A DNA stretch of 37,099 bases from Amylibacter marinus (GTDB taxonomy: Bacteria; Pseudomonadota; Alphaproteobacteria; Rhodobacterales; Rhodobacteraceae), in the NCBI RefSeq assembly GCF_030160015.1, contig NZ_BSNN01000003.1:1-37099 (forward strand), written 5' to 3'. A program made the translations under genes and the position numbers. How positions within the stretch are numbered: position 1 is the first letter of the stretch; each line of letters opens with the position of its first letter. The notes beneath the pieces are model-generated. The model made no database searches. It had not been told where the DNA came from and was given only the letters and a program-made list of their open reading frames with translations. Shown here one piece after another: positions 1 to 7,621 of the stretch.

Positions 1-383
1 TGAAAAAAAGAGCGGCTTGTGAAAGACTGAAATCAAAGTTCACTGCCGCGTGATTGAATGACACAGGAGAATGCGCCGATCGCGGGCGAATAAGGGGTGA
101 ATATGGAGCAGCCGCACGTGCAGAGCTAAGAGAATCGCAGAAATAGAGAGTAAGACCCCTCATCATCACCTACGAGCGGATGATTGAAAAAGAGCACGGG
201 TATTTATAATGATCAGATCAATGCATTAACCCCTTGCCAGATTGGATGGTGGTGTGTATTCGAGGCCAGTTCGCTATGCGAATGCCTATGAGGTGCGATT
301 CGTCGTGTCCTTTGGGTTCGAAGAGGGTAGTCGGAATGAGCCGGTTATCTTCCTATCAACTCGAAATATGAAAGTGCATAAAT
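1..383 (+). promoter_or_regulatory. rpsJ upstream region with candidate promoter
   Basis: No convincing gene is visible in this stretch; the short reading frame at 242-463 overlaps rpsJ and has no recognisable product. A perfect TATAAT lies at 205-210. A TTGAAA at 184-189 could be the -35 element, but the spacer is only 15 bases. If this promoter is real, rpsJ has an untranslated leader of about 165-170 bases. Small hairpins are possible at 162-184 (ATCATC pairing with GATGAT) and near 275 (TTCGC-TAT-GCGAA). Leaders of S10-type operons are often autoregulated, but no known leader family is recognisable here. Confidence 0.4.
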
Positions 384-692
384 ATGCAAAGTCAAAATAT
401 TCGTATTCGGCTGAAAGCTTTCGATTACCGCGTGTTGGATGCGTCCACCGAGGAAATCGTTAATACAGCCAAACGGACTGGCGCCCAAGTACGCGGCCCA
501 ATCCCGTTGCCAAACAAAATCGAGAAATTCACCGTTTTGCGTTCACCTCACGTGAACAAGAAATCGCGCGAGCAGTTCGAGATCCGCACACACAAGCGTT
601 TGCTTGATATCATTGACCCAACTCCACAAACAGTAGACGCGCTGATGAAGCTCGACCTAGCTGCTGGTGTGGATGTTGAGATCAAGCTTTAA
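384..692 (+). CDS. rpsJ: 30S ribosomal protein S10
   Basis: Small-subunit protein of the 30S head; S10 (NusE) also pairs with NusB in antitermination. The 102-residue product is full length and begins [19 protein letters not shown]. The conserved GPIPLPNK loop and the RTHKRLLDI segment are both present. The ATG at 384 gives the expected N-terminus, although the upstream Shine-Dalgarno (GAAAG) is weak. It is the first gene of the S10 block, 14 bases before rplC, and is probably transcribed from the candidate promoter at 184-210. Confidence 0.97.
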   Translation: MQSQNIRIRLKAFDYRVLDASTEEIVNTAKRTGAQVRGPIPLPNKIEKFTVLRSPHVNKKSREQFEIRTHKRLLDIIDPTPQTVDALMKLDLAAGVDVEIKL

Positions 693-706
693 GGGAGTAT
701 TGAGAT

Positions 707-1447
707 ATGCGCTCTGGAGTAATAGCAAAGAAAATGGGCATGACCCGGTTGTTCATGGAAGACGGCAAGCAGATCCCTGTGACCGTTTTGCAAATGGAAA
801 ACCTACAGGTTGTATCCCAGCGTACCAACGAGACAGACGGTTATACCGCTGTTCAGCTTGGTGCAGGAACTGCCAAGGTGAAACGCCAATCCGCAGCAAT
901 GCGCGGCCATTTTGCCAAAGCAAAAGTAGAACCAAAACGCAAGATCGCGGAATTCCGCGTTTCAGCTGAGAACCTGATCGAAGTCGGCGAAGAAATCGTT
1001 GCCACTCACTTCCTTGATGGTCAAAAAGTTGACGTTTCTGGCACATCAATTGGTAAAGGTTTTGCCGGTGCGATGAAGCGTCACAACTTTGGTGGTTTGC
1101 GTGCGACACACGGTGTATCTATTTCGCACCGTTCACACGGTTCTACAGGTCAGTGTCAAGAACCTGGTCGCGTTTTCAAGGGTAAGAAAATGGCCGGTCA
1201 TATGGGTGCTGCAAGCGTAACAACCCAAAACCTTGAAGTTGTTAAAACAGATGTTGAACGTGGTTTGATCATGATCAAAGGCGCCGTTCCTGGCTCCAAA
1301 GGTGGTTGGGTCACAGTTAAAGATGCAGTTAAGAAGAAGGCCCCAGAAGGCCTACCTTTCCCTGCTGCTCTGCGCTCAGCTATTGTTGAAGCACCTCAAG
1401 TAGAAGAAGCTGCGGCGGATGCTGCACCTGAAGGAGGGGCTGAATAA
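707..1447 (+). CDS. rplC: 50S ribosomal protein L3
   Basis: Early-assembling 23S rRNA-binding protein near the peptidyl-transferase centre. The 246-residue product begins [16 protein letters not shown] and contains the typical central motif around [20 protein letters not shown], including the Gln region that is methylated in many bacteria. The C-terminal tail beyond about residue 225 is rich in Ala and Glu, an extension common in alphaproteobacterial L3. A GGGAGT Shine-Dalgarno precedes the ATG. The TAA overlaps the rplD ATG by one base, so translation of the two genes is probably coupled. Confidence 0.97.
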   Translation: MRSGVIAKKMGMTRLFMEDGKQIPVTVLQMENLQVVSQRTNETDGYTAVQLGAGTAKVKRQSAAMRGHFAKAKVEPKRKIAEFRVSAENLIEVGEEIVATHFLDGQKVDVSGTSIGKGFAGAMKRHNFGGLRATHGVSISHRSHGSTGQCQEPGRVFKGKKMAGHMGAASVTTQNLEVVKTDVERGLIMIKGAVPGSKGGWVTVKDAVKKKAPEGLPFPAALRSAIVEAPQVEEAAADAAPEGGAE

Positions 1448-2067
1448 TGAAAGCCAAGGTAATCAAACTAGACGCACAAGCGGCTGGCGGCATCGAATTG
1501 TCTGACGACGTATTCGGCCTAGAACCACGCGCGGACATTTTGCACCGCGTTGTACGTTACCAATTGGCAAAACGCCAAGCGGGCACGCACAAGGTTAAGA
1601 CACGTTCAGAGGTAAGCTATTCTACCAAGAAGATTTACCGCCAAAAAGGCACCGGTGGCGCACGTCACGGTGCACGCTCGGCGCCTATTTTCCGCGGTGG
1701 TGGTGTTTACAAAGGGCCAAAGGTTCGTTCACACGCACATGACCTAACGAAGAAGTTCCGCAAATTGGGCCTGAAGCATGCATTGTCAGCGAAGGCGACA
1801 GCAGGCGAATTGGTTGTGATCGATAATGCCGAAATTACATCAGCAAAAACTGGTGAATTGGCGAAGACAGTTGCGAACCTAGGTTGGAAAAAAGCGCTGG
1901 TGATCGACGGTGCAGAAGTGAACGAGAATTTCTTGTTGGCTTCTCGCAATATCGAAGGCGTGAACATTCTGCCAAGCCAAGGTGCAAACGTTTACGACAT
2001 CCTTAAATCGACTACTTTGGTTCTGACCAAAGCAGGCGTTGAAGCATTGGAGGCACGTTTGAAATGA
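1447..2067 (+). CDS. rplD: 50S ribosomal protein L4
   Basis: 23S rRNA-binding protein whose loop lines the exit tunnel; in gammaproteobacteria L4 also represses the S10 operon. The product is 206 residues, the usual length. The basic tunnel loop ([20 protein letters not shown]) lies at about residues 58-77. The gene overlaps rplC by one base and rplW by four (ATGA), a tightly coupled arrangement. Whether L4 autoregulates here cannot be read from the sequence. Confidence 0.97.
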   Translation: MKAKVIKLDAQAAGGIELSDDVFGLEPRADILHRVVRYQLAKRQAGTHKVKTRSEVSYSTKKIYRQKGTGGARHGARSAPIFRGGGVYKGPKVRSHAHDLTKKFRKLGLKHALSAKATAGELVVIDNAEITSAKTGELAKTVANLGWKKALVIDGAEVNENFLLASRNIEGVNILPSQGANVYDILKSTTLVLTKAGVEALEARLK

Positions 2068-2360
2068 GCGATACAGCCAAACTATATGATGTGATCCGCA
2101 AGCCGATCATCACCGAGAAAGCAACAATGGCGTCTGAACATAACGCTGTGGTTTTCGAGGTGGATATCGCTGCGAACAAGCCAATGATCAAAGAAGCAGT
2201 GGAAACGCTGTTTGGTGTGAAGGTTAAGGCCGTAAACACATCGATCACCAAAGGTAAGGTCAAGCGTTTCCGCGGTCAGCTGGGCAAACGTAAAGACATC
2301 AAGAAAGCATATGTAACGTTGGAAGAGGGTAACACCATCGACGTTTCAACTGGTCTTTAA
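2064..2360 (+). CDS. rplW: 50S ribosomal protein L23
   Basis: Protein at the tunnel exit, docking site for trigger factor and SRP. The 98-residue product has the family signature near [11 protein letters not shown] and the C-terminal [10 protein letters not shown] segment. The start lies within the rplD stop (ATGA overlap). This is the last gene of the first ribosomal block: a terminator follows 21 bases after the stop, and rplB, normally the next gene, is about 1.8 kb away. Confidence 0.97.
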   Translation: MSDTAKLYDVIRKPIITEKATMASEHNAVVFEVDIAANKPMIKEAVETLFGVKVKAVNTSITKGKVKRFRGQLGKRKDIKKAYVTLEEGNTIDVSTGL

Positions 2361-2380
2361 GTAGAGCAGATTGTGAATGA

Positions 2381-2408
2381 AGGGCCTCCGCATCTGCGGG
2401 GGCCTTTT
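2381..2408 (+). terminator. intrinsic terminator after rplW
   Basis: A G+C-rich stem (GGCCTCCGC pairing with GCGGGGGCC, one wobble pair) is followed by TTTTT. It closes the rpsJ-rplC-rplD-rplW block before the accessory genes. Confidence 0.85.
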
Positions 2409-2429
2409 TCGTTTGGGATTCGATTTCAT

Positions 2430-2448
2430 ACTGACAAGAAGTGTCAGT
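2430..2448. promoter_or_regulatory. 7+7 inverted repeat, possible operator
   Basis: ACTGACA and TGTCAGT form perfect 7-base arms around 5 bases (AGAAG). The element lies 42 bases before the SRPBCC start, where a promoter would be expected. Size and symmetry fit a dimeric repressor such as TetR, but no matching regulator gene adjoins it and the sequence differs from the TetR operators at 7570-7609. A small RNA hairpin is an alternative. Confidence 0.4.
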
Positions 2449-2489
2449 AGTGTTTGGTTAAGTTGTCCTCACGTGAAGAGGAAAGCAAC

Positions 2490-2933
2490 ATGATACACCA
2501 CAGCAAAGAACTTGAAATCAACGCATCCGTCGAAACGGTCTGGGCAACACTGGCGCGCTTTATGCACATCGACGAATTCGCCCCGTACGTCACTTCGGTT
2601 GATGCGCTGTCGGTCAATCACGATGGCCTTGGCGCAAAGCGGCGGTGCCATTTCGATAACGGCACATCGCTGGTCGAACAAGTGATCGCTTGGAGTTCAA
2701 ACCACAGCTATCGCGTGCACCTGTCGGAAATGGATGCGATGCCACTAATCGCATCCGAAGCGGAAATCAAAATCCAAGCATTGGACGCGGGGCGCACATT
2801 GGTGACATGGAGCATGGATTACAGCGTTAAATACGGCGCGTTGGGCTGGCTGTTGGGCCAAACATTGATGAAGATGATGATGGGCAAAGTGCTGGTCGCA
2901 AACCTAAAGGGTTTGGCCGCCAGCATCACGTAA
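2490..2933 (+). CDS. SRPBCC (START-like/polyketide cyclase) family protein
   Basis: A 147-residue protein of the SRPBCC helix-grip fold, whose members bind hydrophobic ligands in a deep cavity; substrate unknown. The N-terminal ELEINASVETVWATLARF is the typical opening of the family, followed by a beta-rich middle and a long C-terminal helix with MKMMMGKVLVANLKGLA. I chose the ATG at 2490 because GAAGAGGAAA lies just upstream; a start at 2454 would add 12 residues not expected for the family. It sits between rplW and rplB without being ribosomal and has its own inverted repeat upstream. Codon use is richer in GCG and CGC than in the ribosomal genes. Confidence 0.8.
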   Translation: MIHHSKELEINASVETVWATLARFMHIDEFAPYVTSVDALSVNHDGLGAKRRCHFDNGTSLVEQVIAWSSNHSYRVHLSEMDAMPLIASEAEIKIQALDAGRTLVTWSMDYSVKYGALGWLLGQTLMKMMMGKVLVANLKGLAASIT

Positions 2934-2977
2934 GCACACCGCAATTCACACCACATGCGGAATCAAGGCCGTAGGAC

Positions 2978-3116
2978 GCCGCGCATCGCCTGCCCGTTCG
3001 GGTGGGTAGGCGATTTGGTTGGTGTGCTGCATATCAGTATTGTCAAAGTATTTGGCAGGTATAAAGTGGTTATCATGACTGTTAGATCGCCATCCCACGG
3101 GCAGGCGATGCGCGGC
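2978..3116. repeat. 20-base perfect inverted repeat with internal partial copy
   Basis: Bases 2978-2997 and 3097-3116 are exact reverse complements over 20 bases, 99 bases apart. A third, imperfect copy of the core (GGGTAGGCGAT, 3004-3014) can pair with the left arm as a short hairpin. The element fills most of the 335-base gap between the SRPBCC gene and the next gene. No open reading frame lies between the arms and no target duplication flanks them. It resembles a REP/BIME-like or MITE-like intergenic element more than a terminator, since it has no T tract. Confidence 0.75.
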
Positions 3117-3268
3117 TCGTTATTTTGTTGATTTGAAAAATGGCACAGGTTACAAGCGGGCCATCACAAGGATAAGAACATGTTTTTCATAAACGCCTAA
3201 TTTTCAAATTTATAACTTTGCTGGATCGCTTGTGGTTCGGCCGATGATATTTGAAATTAGGATGACTT

Positions 3269-3904
3269 ATGCAACATACACCTTGGAAGAAAAGCCGTAG
3301 TTATGGCGATAACTATGGCGGTGCCACGCGGCACCGTGAAGAAGATAACATACACGCCCGTTACCACAGTTTTGACCGCCCCAGCGCATATGATGATTTA
3401 CCGATCATGCGGGTTGATAATCCGTCGCGCGATTGGTTTCATCCTTTGGATGCGGATCAAGTCAGGTATGCCCTAAAGGCTCTGCCAAACCATGATAATG
3501 ATGTTACCCATGTGTGGTTGCGCCGTGGGCAGCACCCCGATTGGGGTGTCGCTACGGGCATTTGGGGATCGGGCGTATCGTTGATCACACTTTACGCGGC
3601 ACCTCGCAATTTGATCCGTGATCATGGGGCGCAAAAGCCACAGCAAAGTTGTCAGCGTATTTATCAACGATATGGCGCGAAATTGCGCAGGGTTGGCAAC
3701 AGATGGCAGGCAGTTTGGACATTACCTGAATTGCGCAGGTTTTATCTGTACGAGGGGCTTTATGATTGTGCGGCCGATCATTCAGCCTATGTCTGGCGCG
3801 ATGGGCGTTGCAATACGCAAAAGGCACGCGATCAGCGCATGGAGGATTGGTTGTATCGGCGAAAAGTATTGGCGCATTCTGTGTATCGAGACTTGTTCGA
3901 ATAA
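3269..3904 (+). CDS. hypothetical protein, 211 residues
   Basis: I do not recognise this family. The product is soluble-looking (no signal peptide or membrane segment) and rich in Arg, Tyr, Trp and His. It has a disordered-looking N-terminus (about residues 1-45), a central THVWLRRGQHPDWGVATGIWGSG stretch, and a C-terminal YLYEGLYDCAADHSAYVW segment followed by a charged helix. Two Cys residues (in YDCAAD and GRCNT) and several His could bind metal, but no classical motif is present. An AGGA lies 8 bases before the ATG, supporting the start. It stands alone between palindromic repeats at 2978-3116 and 3923-3958. Confidence 0.7.
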   Translation: MQHTPWKKSRSYGDNYGGATRHREEDNIHARYHSFDRPSAYDDLPIMRVDNPSRDWFHPLDADQVRYALKALPNHDNDVTHVWLRRGQHPDWGVATGIWGSGVSLITLYAAPRNLIRDHGAQKPQQSCQRIYQRYGAKLRRVGNRWQAVWTLPELRRFYLYEGLYDCAADHSAYVWRDGRCNTQKARDQRMEDWLYRRKVLAHSVYRDLFE

Positions 3905-3922
3905 CACCAGCGCTTGGACCTC

Positions 3923-3958
3923 GGGGAGGGGGCATCGCGCCCTCCCCATGGGGGAGGG
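3923..3958. repeat. alternating G/C palindrome (three 8-base arms)
   Basis: GGGGAGGG (3923-3930), CCCTCCCC (3940-3947) and GGGGAGGG (3951-3958) form three alternating arms, so the middle arm can pair with either neighbour. The element starts 19 bases after the 211-residue gene's stop and is followed by further G+C-rich sequence, not a T tract. It resembles the short palindromic repeats dispersed in many proteobacterial genomes. Confidence 0.65.
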
Positions 3959-4196
3959 CCGGGCGCGGGCCGCTGGCGCGAAGTGAATGGTTATATTCCT
4001 TATAAAAACCACCCCCACCACTTGCCACCCACCCCCATCCCTGATACTCCCCACCAATCGACTGGCTACGGATTCGTTCTGTGGCCACTTTTGATATGAA
4101 TTCGCGCACCTACGGGGGCGTATAAACGCGGACCTACGGGGCCGCACAAACCTTTCGGGGCCACGCGCCCTGAGCTAAAAACGGAAGACAGAAAGA
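3959..4196 (+). promoter_or_regulatory. rplB upstream region
   Basis: No gene is evident here. The region should hold the promoter of the rplB block, because a terminator closes the previous block at 2381-2408. A short imperfect repeat occurs three times: ACCTACGGGG at 4108-4117 and 4132-4141, and ACCTTTCGGGG at 4150-4160. No clear -35/-10 pair stands out. The GGAAGA ahead of the rplB ATG is a plausible ribosome binding site. Confidence 0.35.
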
Positions 4197-5039
4197 ATGG
4201 CACTTAAGTCGTATAAACCAACGACGCCAGGCCAACGTGGGTTGGTTCTGATTGACCGTTCCGAGCTTTGGAAAGGTCGCCCAGTTAAAGCGCTCACTGA
4301 AGGTGTGCGCAAAAACGGCGGCCGGAACAATACCGGACGGATCACAATGCGTCGCAAAGGCGGTGGGGCACGTCGCCTATACCGTATCGTTGACTTCAAG
4401 CGGAACAAAATGGACGTTCCAGCGGTTGTTGAGCGCATCGAATATGACCCTAACCGGACAGCATTCATTGCCCTGATTAAATACGAAGATGGCCAACAGG
4501 CCTATATCATTGCGCCACAGCGTCTTGCTGTTGGTGATACTGTTGTTTCTTCTGCTAAGGCAGATGTGAAGCCAGGTAACGCAATGCCCTTCACAGGATT
4601 GCCGATTGGTACAATCATCCACAACATCGAGCTAAAGCAAGGCAAAGGCGGTCAGATCGCTCGTGCTGCGGGTACATATGCCCAGTTCGTTGGTCGTGAC
4701 GGTGGTTATGCACAGATTCGCTTGTCCTCAGGCGAGCTTCGCTTGGTACGTCAGGAATGTATGGCAACAGTTGGTGCCGTATCTAATCCAGACAACAGCA
4801 ACCAAAACTTTGGTAAAGCGGGTCGTAACCGCCACAAGGGCATCCGCCCATCTGTACGTGGTGTTGTAATGAACCCCGTTGATCACCCACACGGTGGTGG
4901 TGAAGGTCGTACATCAGGTGGTCGTCACCCGGTTACACCTTGGGGTAAACCTACCAAAGGTGCGCGTACACGTAACAAGAACAAAGCGTCTAGCAAGCTG
5001 ATCATCCGCTCGCGTCACGCTAAGAAGAAGGGTCGTTAA
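4197..5039 (+). CDS. rplB: 50S ribosomal protein L2
   Basis: Primary 23S rRNA-binding protein required for subunit association and peptidyl transfer. Full length at 280 residues. The N-terminal [25 protein letters not shown], the central OB/SH3 part, and the family signature around [21 protein letters not shown] with its functionally important His are all present. It opens the second ribosomal block, separated from rplW by accessory genes instead of adjoining it as in the classical S10 operon. Three bases separate it from rpsS. Confidence 0.97.
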   Translation: MALKSYKPTTPGQRGLVLIDRSELWKGRPVKALTEGVRKNGGRNNTGRITMRRKGGGARRLYRIVDFKRNKMDVPAVVERIEYDPNRTAFIALIKYEDGQQAYIIAPQRLAVGDTVVSSAKADVKPGNAMPFTGLPIGTIIHNIELKQGKGGQIARAAGTYAQFVGRDGGYAQIRLSSGELRLVRQECMATVGAVSNPDNSNQNFGKAGRNRHKGIRPSVRGVVMNPVDHPHGGGEGRTSGGRHPVTPWGKPTKGARTRNKNKASSKLIIRSRHAKKKGR

Positions 5040-5042
5040 TCG

Positions 5043-5324
5043 ATGTCTCGTTCAGTATGGAAAGGCCCTTTCGTCGATGCTTATGTGCTTAAGAAAGCAG
5101 AAAAAGTTCGCGAATCTGGTCGTAACAATGAAGTAATCAAAATCTGGTCTCGTCGTTCGACGATTCTGCCACAATTTGTGGGTCTAACTTTCGGTGTATA
5201 TAATGGCCGCAAGCACATCCCCGTAAACGTTTCAGAAGAAATGATTGGCCAGAAGTTCGGTGAATACAGCCCGACCCGTACCTATTACGGTCACGCGGCT
5301 GATAAAAAAGCGAAGCGGAAATAA
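5043..5324 (+). CDS. rpsS: 30S ribosomal protein S19
   Basis: 30S head protein that contacts S13 and the A-site tRNA region. The 93-residue product begins [18 protein letters not shown] and contains the [17 protein letters not shown] core and the [12 protein letters not shown] end, all typical. It lies between rplB and rplV, three bases from each, so translational coupling is likely. Confidence 0.97.
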   Translation: MSRSVWKGPFVDAYVLKKAEKVRESGRNNEVIKIWSRRSTILPQFVGLTFGVYNGRKHIPVNVSEEMIGQKFGEYSPTRTYYGHAADKKAKRK

Positions 5325-5327
5325 GCC

Positions 5328-5717
5328 ATGAGTAAGTCAAAAAACACTCGTCGCGTTGCAGATAACGAAGCTATGGCCGTTAACAAAATGCTCCGCACCA
5401 GCCCACAGAAGCTGAACCTTGTAGCGCAACTAATTCGTGGCAAGTCAGTGGACAAAGCGCTGTCTGATCTAACTTTTTCAAAGCGCCGCATTGCTGCGGA
5501 TGTGAAGAAAACATTGCAGTCCGCAATTGCGAATGCTGAAAACAACCACGGTTTGGATGTTGATGAGCTGATCGTTGCAGAAGCTTATGTAGGCAAAAAC
5601 CTGACAATGAAACGCGGTCGTCCACGTGCACGTGGCCGTTACGGCAAGATCTTGAAGCCGTTTGCACAGCTGACAATCTTGGTTCGTCAACCAGCCGCTA
5701 AAGAGGAGCAATCGTAA
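5328..5717 (+). CDS. rplV: 50S ribosomal protein L22
   Basis: Exit-tunnel protein contacting all 23S rRNA domains. The 129-residue product has the N-terminal helix region ([19 protein letters not shown]), the AENNHGLD segment, and the beta-hairpin with [14 protein letters not shown] short N-terminal extension ([15 protein letters not shown]) precedes the core, as in other alphaproteobacteria. The TAA shares a base with the rpsC ATG. Confidence 0.97.
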   Translation: MSKSKNTRRVADNEAMAVNKMLRTSPQKLNLVAQLIRGKSVDKALSDLTFSKRRIAADVKKTLQSAIANAENNHGLDVDELIVAEAYVGKNLTMKRGRPRARGRYGKILKPFAQLTILVRQPAAKEEQS

Positions 5718-6436
5718 TGGGTCAGAAGATCAATCCAGTTGGCTTCCGTATGCAAGTCAACCGCACATGGGATAGCCGCTGGTACGCCGAAGGCGAAAAC
5801 TACGGTAACCTGTTGCTAGAAGACCTGAAAATCCGTGAGTTCATCAAGAAAGAGTGTGCCCAAGCGGGTGTTGCTCGGGTTATTGTTGAGCGCCCACATA
5901 AGAAATGCCGCGTGACTATTCACTCTGCGCGTCCTGGTGTGATCATCGGTAAAAAAGGTGCAGATATCGAAACATTGCGCAGAAAAGTTGCTGCACTGAC
6001 CGATTCTGAATTGCACCTAAACATCGTAGAAGTTCGCAAGCCAGAGATGGATGCGCAATTGGTTGCTGAGTCTGTTGCTCAACAGCTAGAGCGTCGTGTT
6101 TCTTTCCGTCGTGCTATGAAACGTGCCGTACAGAACGCCATGCGCATGGGTGCCTTGGGCATTCGTATTAACGTTGCTGGTCGTTTGGGCGGTGCAGAGA
6201 TTGCGCGTACTGAATGGTACCGCGAAGGTCGCGTTCCGTTGCACACATTGCGTGCAGATATCGATTATGCACGTGCCGAAGGCATGACCGCATATGGTAT
6301 CATCGGAATTAAAGTGTGGATCTTTAAGGGCGAGATCATGGAACATGATCCAGCTGCACGTGATCGTCGTGTTGAAGAGCTACAAAACAGCGGTGGGCCA
6401 CGCCCACAGGGCGGCAATCGTCCGCCACGCCGCTAA
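5717..6436 (+). CDS. rpsC: 30S ribosomal protein S3
   Basis: Lines the mRNA entry channel of the 30S subunit. Full length at 239 residues: begins [12 protein letters not shown], with a KH domain near residues 38-110 ([14 protein letters not shown]) and the C-terminal S3 domain ([29 protein letters not shown]). The short basic, Pro/Gly-rich tail is usual. It overlaps rplV by one base. Confidence 0.97.
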   Translation: MGQKINPVGFRMQVNRTWDSRWYAEGENYGNLLLEDLKIREFIKKECAQAGVARVIVERPHKKCRVTIHSARPGVIIGKKGADIETLRRKVAALTDSELHLNIVEVRKPEMDAQLVAESVAQQLERRVSFRRAMKRAVQNAMRMGALGIRINVAGRLGGAEIARTEWYREGRVPLHTLRADIDYARAEGMTAYGIIGIKVWIFKGEIMEHDPAARDRRVEELQNSGGPRPQGGNRPPRR

Positions 6437-6454
6437 GCGAGAGGGAGAGATATA

Positions 6455-6868
6455 ATGCTTTCACCAAAGCGCACAAAATTCCGCAAACAGCACAAAGGCC
6501 GCATCAAGGGTCTTGCTAAAGGCGGTTCTGATTTGAACTTCGGCTCATTCGGTCTAAAGGCAACCACACCAGAGCGTGTGACCGCCCGCCAAATCGAAGC
6601 AGCGCGTCGTGCAATGACACGTCACATGAAACGTCAAGGCCGTGTTTGGATCCGCATCTTCCCAGATGTTCCGGTAACAAACAAACCTACCGAAGTACGG
6701 ATGGGTAAAGGTAAAGGTTCTGTTGAATATTGGGCATGCAAGGTTAAACCTGGTCGCGTAATGTTTGAAATCGACGGTGTTTCAGAAGCTGTTGCAGTAG
6801 AGGCATTGCGCCTTGCCGCGATGAAGCTGCCTGTGAAAACACGCGTTGTACGCCGCGAAGATTGGTAA
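6455..6868 (+). CDS. rplP: 50S ribosomal protein L16
   Basis: Protein at the A-site entry of the large subunit. The 137-residue product begins [16 protein letters not shown] and contains [27 protein letters not shown], the family signature. The substrate Arg region of L16 hydroxylation is conserved, but modification cannot be inferred. GAGAGGGAGAG precedes the ATG. It ends the second block; rpmC, which normally follows, is 2.4 kb away. Confidence 0.97.
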   Translation: MLSPKRTKFRKQHKGRIKGLAKGGSDLNFGSFGLKATTPERVTARQIEAARRAMTRHMKRQGRVWIRIFPDVPVTNKPTEVRMGKGKGSVEYWACKVKPGRVMFEIDGVSEAVAVEALRLAAMKLPVKTRVVRREDW

Positions 6869-6871
6869 TTG

Positions 6872-6893
6872 ATTTGGCCTTTCGGGGCCAAAT
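6872..6893 (+). other. hairpin directly after rplP
   Basis: ATTTGGCC and GGCCAAAT form a perfect 8-base stem around TTTCGG, starting four bases after the rplP stop. It lacks a long T tract, so it may protect the mRNA end while termination occurs at the next hairpin. Confidence 0.5.
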
Positions 6894-6909
6894 TTACCGC
6901 TAAAAACAA

Positions 6910-6943
6910 AAACCCCCGACCGCAAGGCCGGGGGTTTCTTTTT
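6910..6943. terminator. terminator between rplP and the converging AhpD-like gene
   Basis: AACCCCCGACC and GGCCGGGGGTT form a stem with one mismatch around GCAA, followed by TTTCTTTTT. An A-rich stretch precedes it, so it could also work for the converging minus-strand gene that ends at 6960. Confidence 0.8.
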
Positions 6944-6959
6944 GTCTAGGGTGGTGCGC

Positions 6960-7526
6960 CTATACCTTTAGAGCGGTTTCAGCGCGGTTCCATTTTAGGG
7001 GCTGGAACACCTCGTCTACGGGTGTTTCGGCCAAGTGGTTCACATAGTTGGACATGGTTTTCTGTGCCATCCCCAAAATCACATCAAGAACCGCACGGTG
7101 CCCATATCCTGCATCGAAAAATGCCGCCAACTGTGCATCTTCTACAAAGCCGCGCTGGCGCACCATTTGCACGGTAAAGCTGCGCAATGCTTCTAGTTTT
7201 GCTGTGGGCAGGGCGGTTTCGTTGCGCAACGCCTCTGAGATCTCGTCGGAAACTTTCATCATTTTGGCAATGCCTGTGTGGGCGGGCACGCAGTAATGGC
7301 AGGTATTTTCTACGTTGATGGCCTGCCAGACCACGGTCATCTCTTCGGCATCAAAATCCGTTTCGGTGAACAACCGGTGCAGGACTTGATACCCTTCAAA
7401 GGCCTGTGGGCTCTCGGATAACACCTTGTGTAGGCCGGGCAAGCGCCCAAATGCTTTCTGCGAGTTTTCTAATAGCGGCTTAGAGCCCTCTGGGGCTGTT
7501 TTCAGATCGTGAGATGGGAAGGTCAT
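6960..7526 (-). CDS. carboxymuconolactone decarboxylase / AhpD-like family protein
   Basis: A 188-residue all-helical protein of the CMD/AhpD family. Many members are small peroxidase-like disulfide enzymes; true CMD decarboxylases lack the Cys pair. The family core is visible at residues 73-83: Glu73, then Cys76-x-x-Cys79 and His83 in ENTCHYCVPAHTG, the layout of AhpD-type redox centres. This favours a redox or detoxification role, though the substrate is unknown. AGGAG lies 6 bases before the ATG. The gene is divergent from a TetR regulator, with two palindromic operators between them, so it is probably the TetR target and induced by a small molecule or oxidative electrophile. Confidence 0.85.
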   Translation of the reverse strand: MTFPSHDLKTAPEGSKPLLENSQKAFGRLPGLHKVLSESPQAFEGYQVLHRLFTETDFDAEEMTVVWQAINVENTCHYCVPAHTGIAKMMKVSDEISEALRNETALPTAKLEALRSFTVQMVRQRGFVEDAQLAAFFDAGYGHRAVLDVILGMAQKTMSNYVNHLAETPVDEVFQPLKWNRAETALKV

Positions 7527-7568
7527 GTTCTGCTCCTATGAATAACATTTAGGGCAGGTTTAGTCTTT

Positions 7569-7586
7569 CTTGAGTGATCGCTCAAG
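7569..7586. promoter_or_regulatory. TetR-type operator O1
   Basis: TTGAGTGATCGCTCAA (7570-7585) is a 16-base dyad with one mismatched pair, extended by C and G at the flanks. It matches O2 at 13 of 16 positions and is centred 24 bases from it. It lies in the divergent region between the AhpD-like gene and tetR, where it would overlap the promoter of the minus-strand gene. Confidence 0.75.
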
Positions 7587-7593
7587 TATATTA

Positions 7594-7609
7594 TTGAATG
7601 ATCATTCAA
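7594..7609. promoter_or_regulatory. TetR-type operator O2
   Basis: TTGAATGATCATTCAA is a perfect 16-base palindrome of the size and form bound by TetR-family dimers. It ends 12 bases before the preferred tetR ATG at 7622. An upstream ATG at 7598 lies inside it, one reason to reject that longer start. Autorepression is the natural inference. Confidence 0.75.
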
Positions 7610-7621
7610 GAAAGCGATTCC

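Noticed and set aside
242-463. 73-codon frame before and over the start of rpsJ
   Set aside because: It overlaps rpsJ by 80 bases in another frame, has no ribosome binding site and no recognisable product.
2978-3116. Insertion sequence with terminal inverted repeats
   Set aside because: The 99-base spacer carries no transposase frame and no target duplication flanks the arms, so only a non-autonomous element or a structural repeat is possible.
3585-4147. Overlapping reading frames on both strands near 3585-4147
   Set aside because: Several frames are open across the 3' part of the 211-residue gene and the G+C-rich palindrome. None has a good ribosome binding site or a recognisable product.
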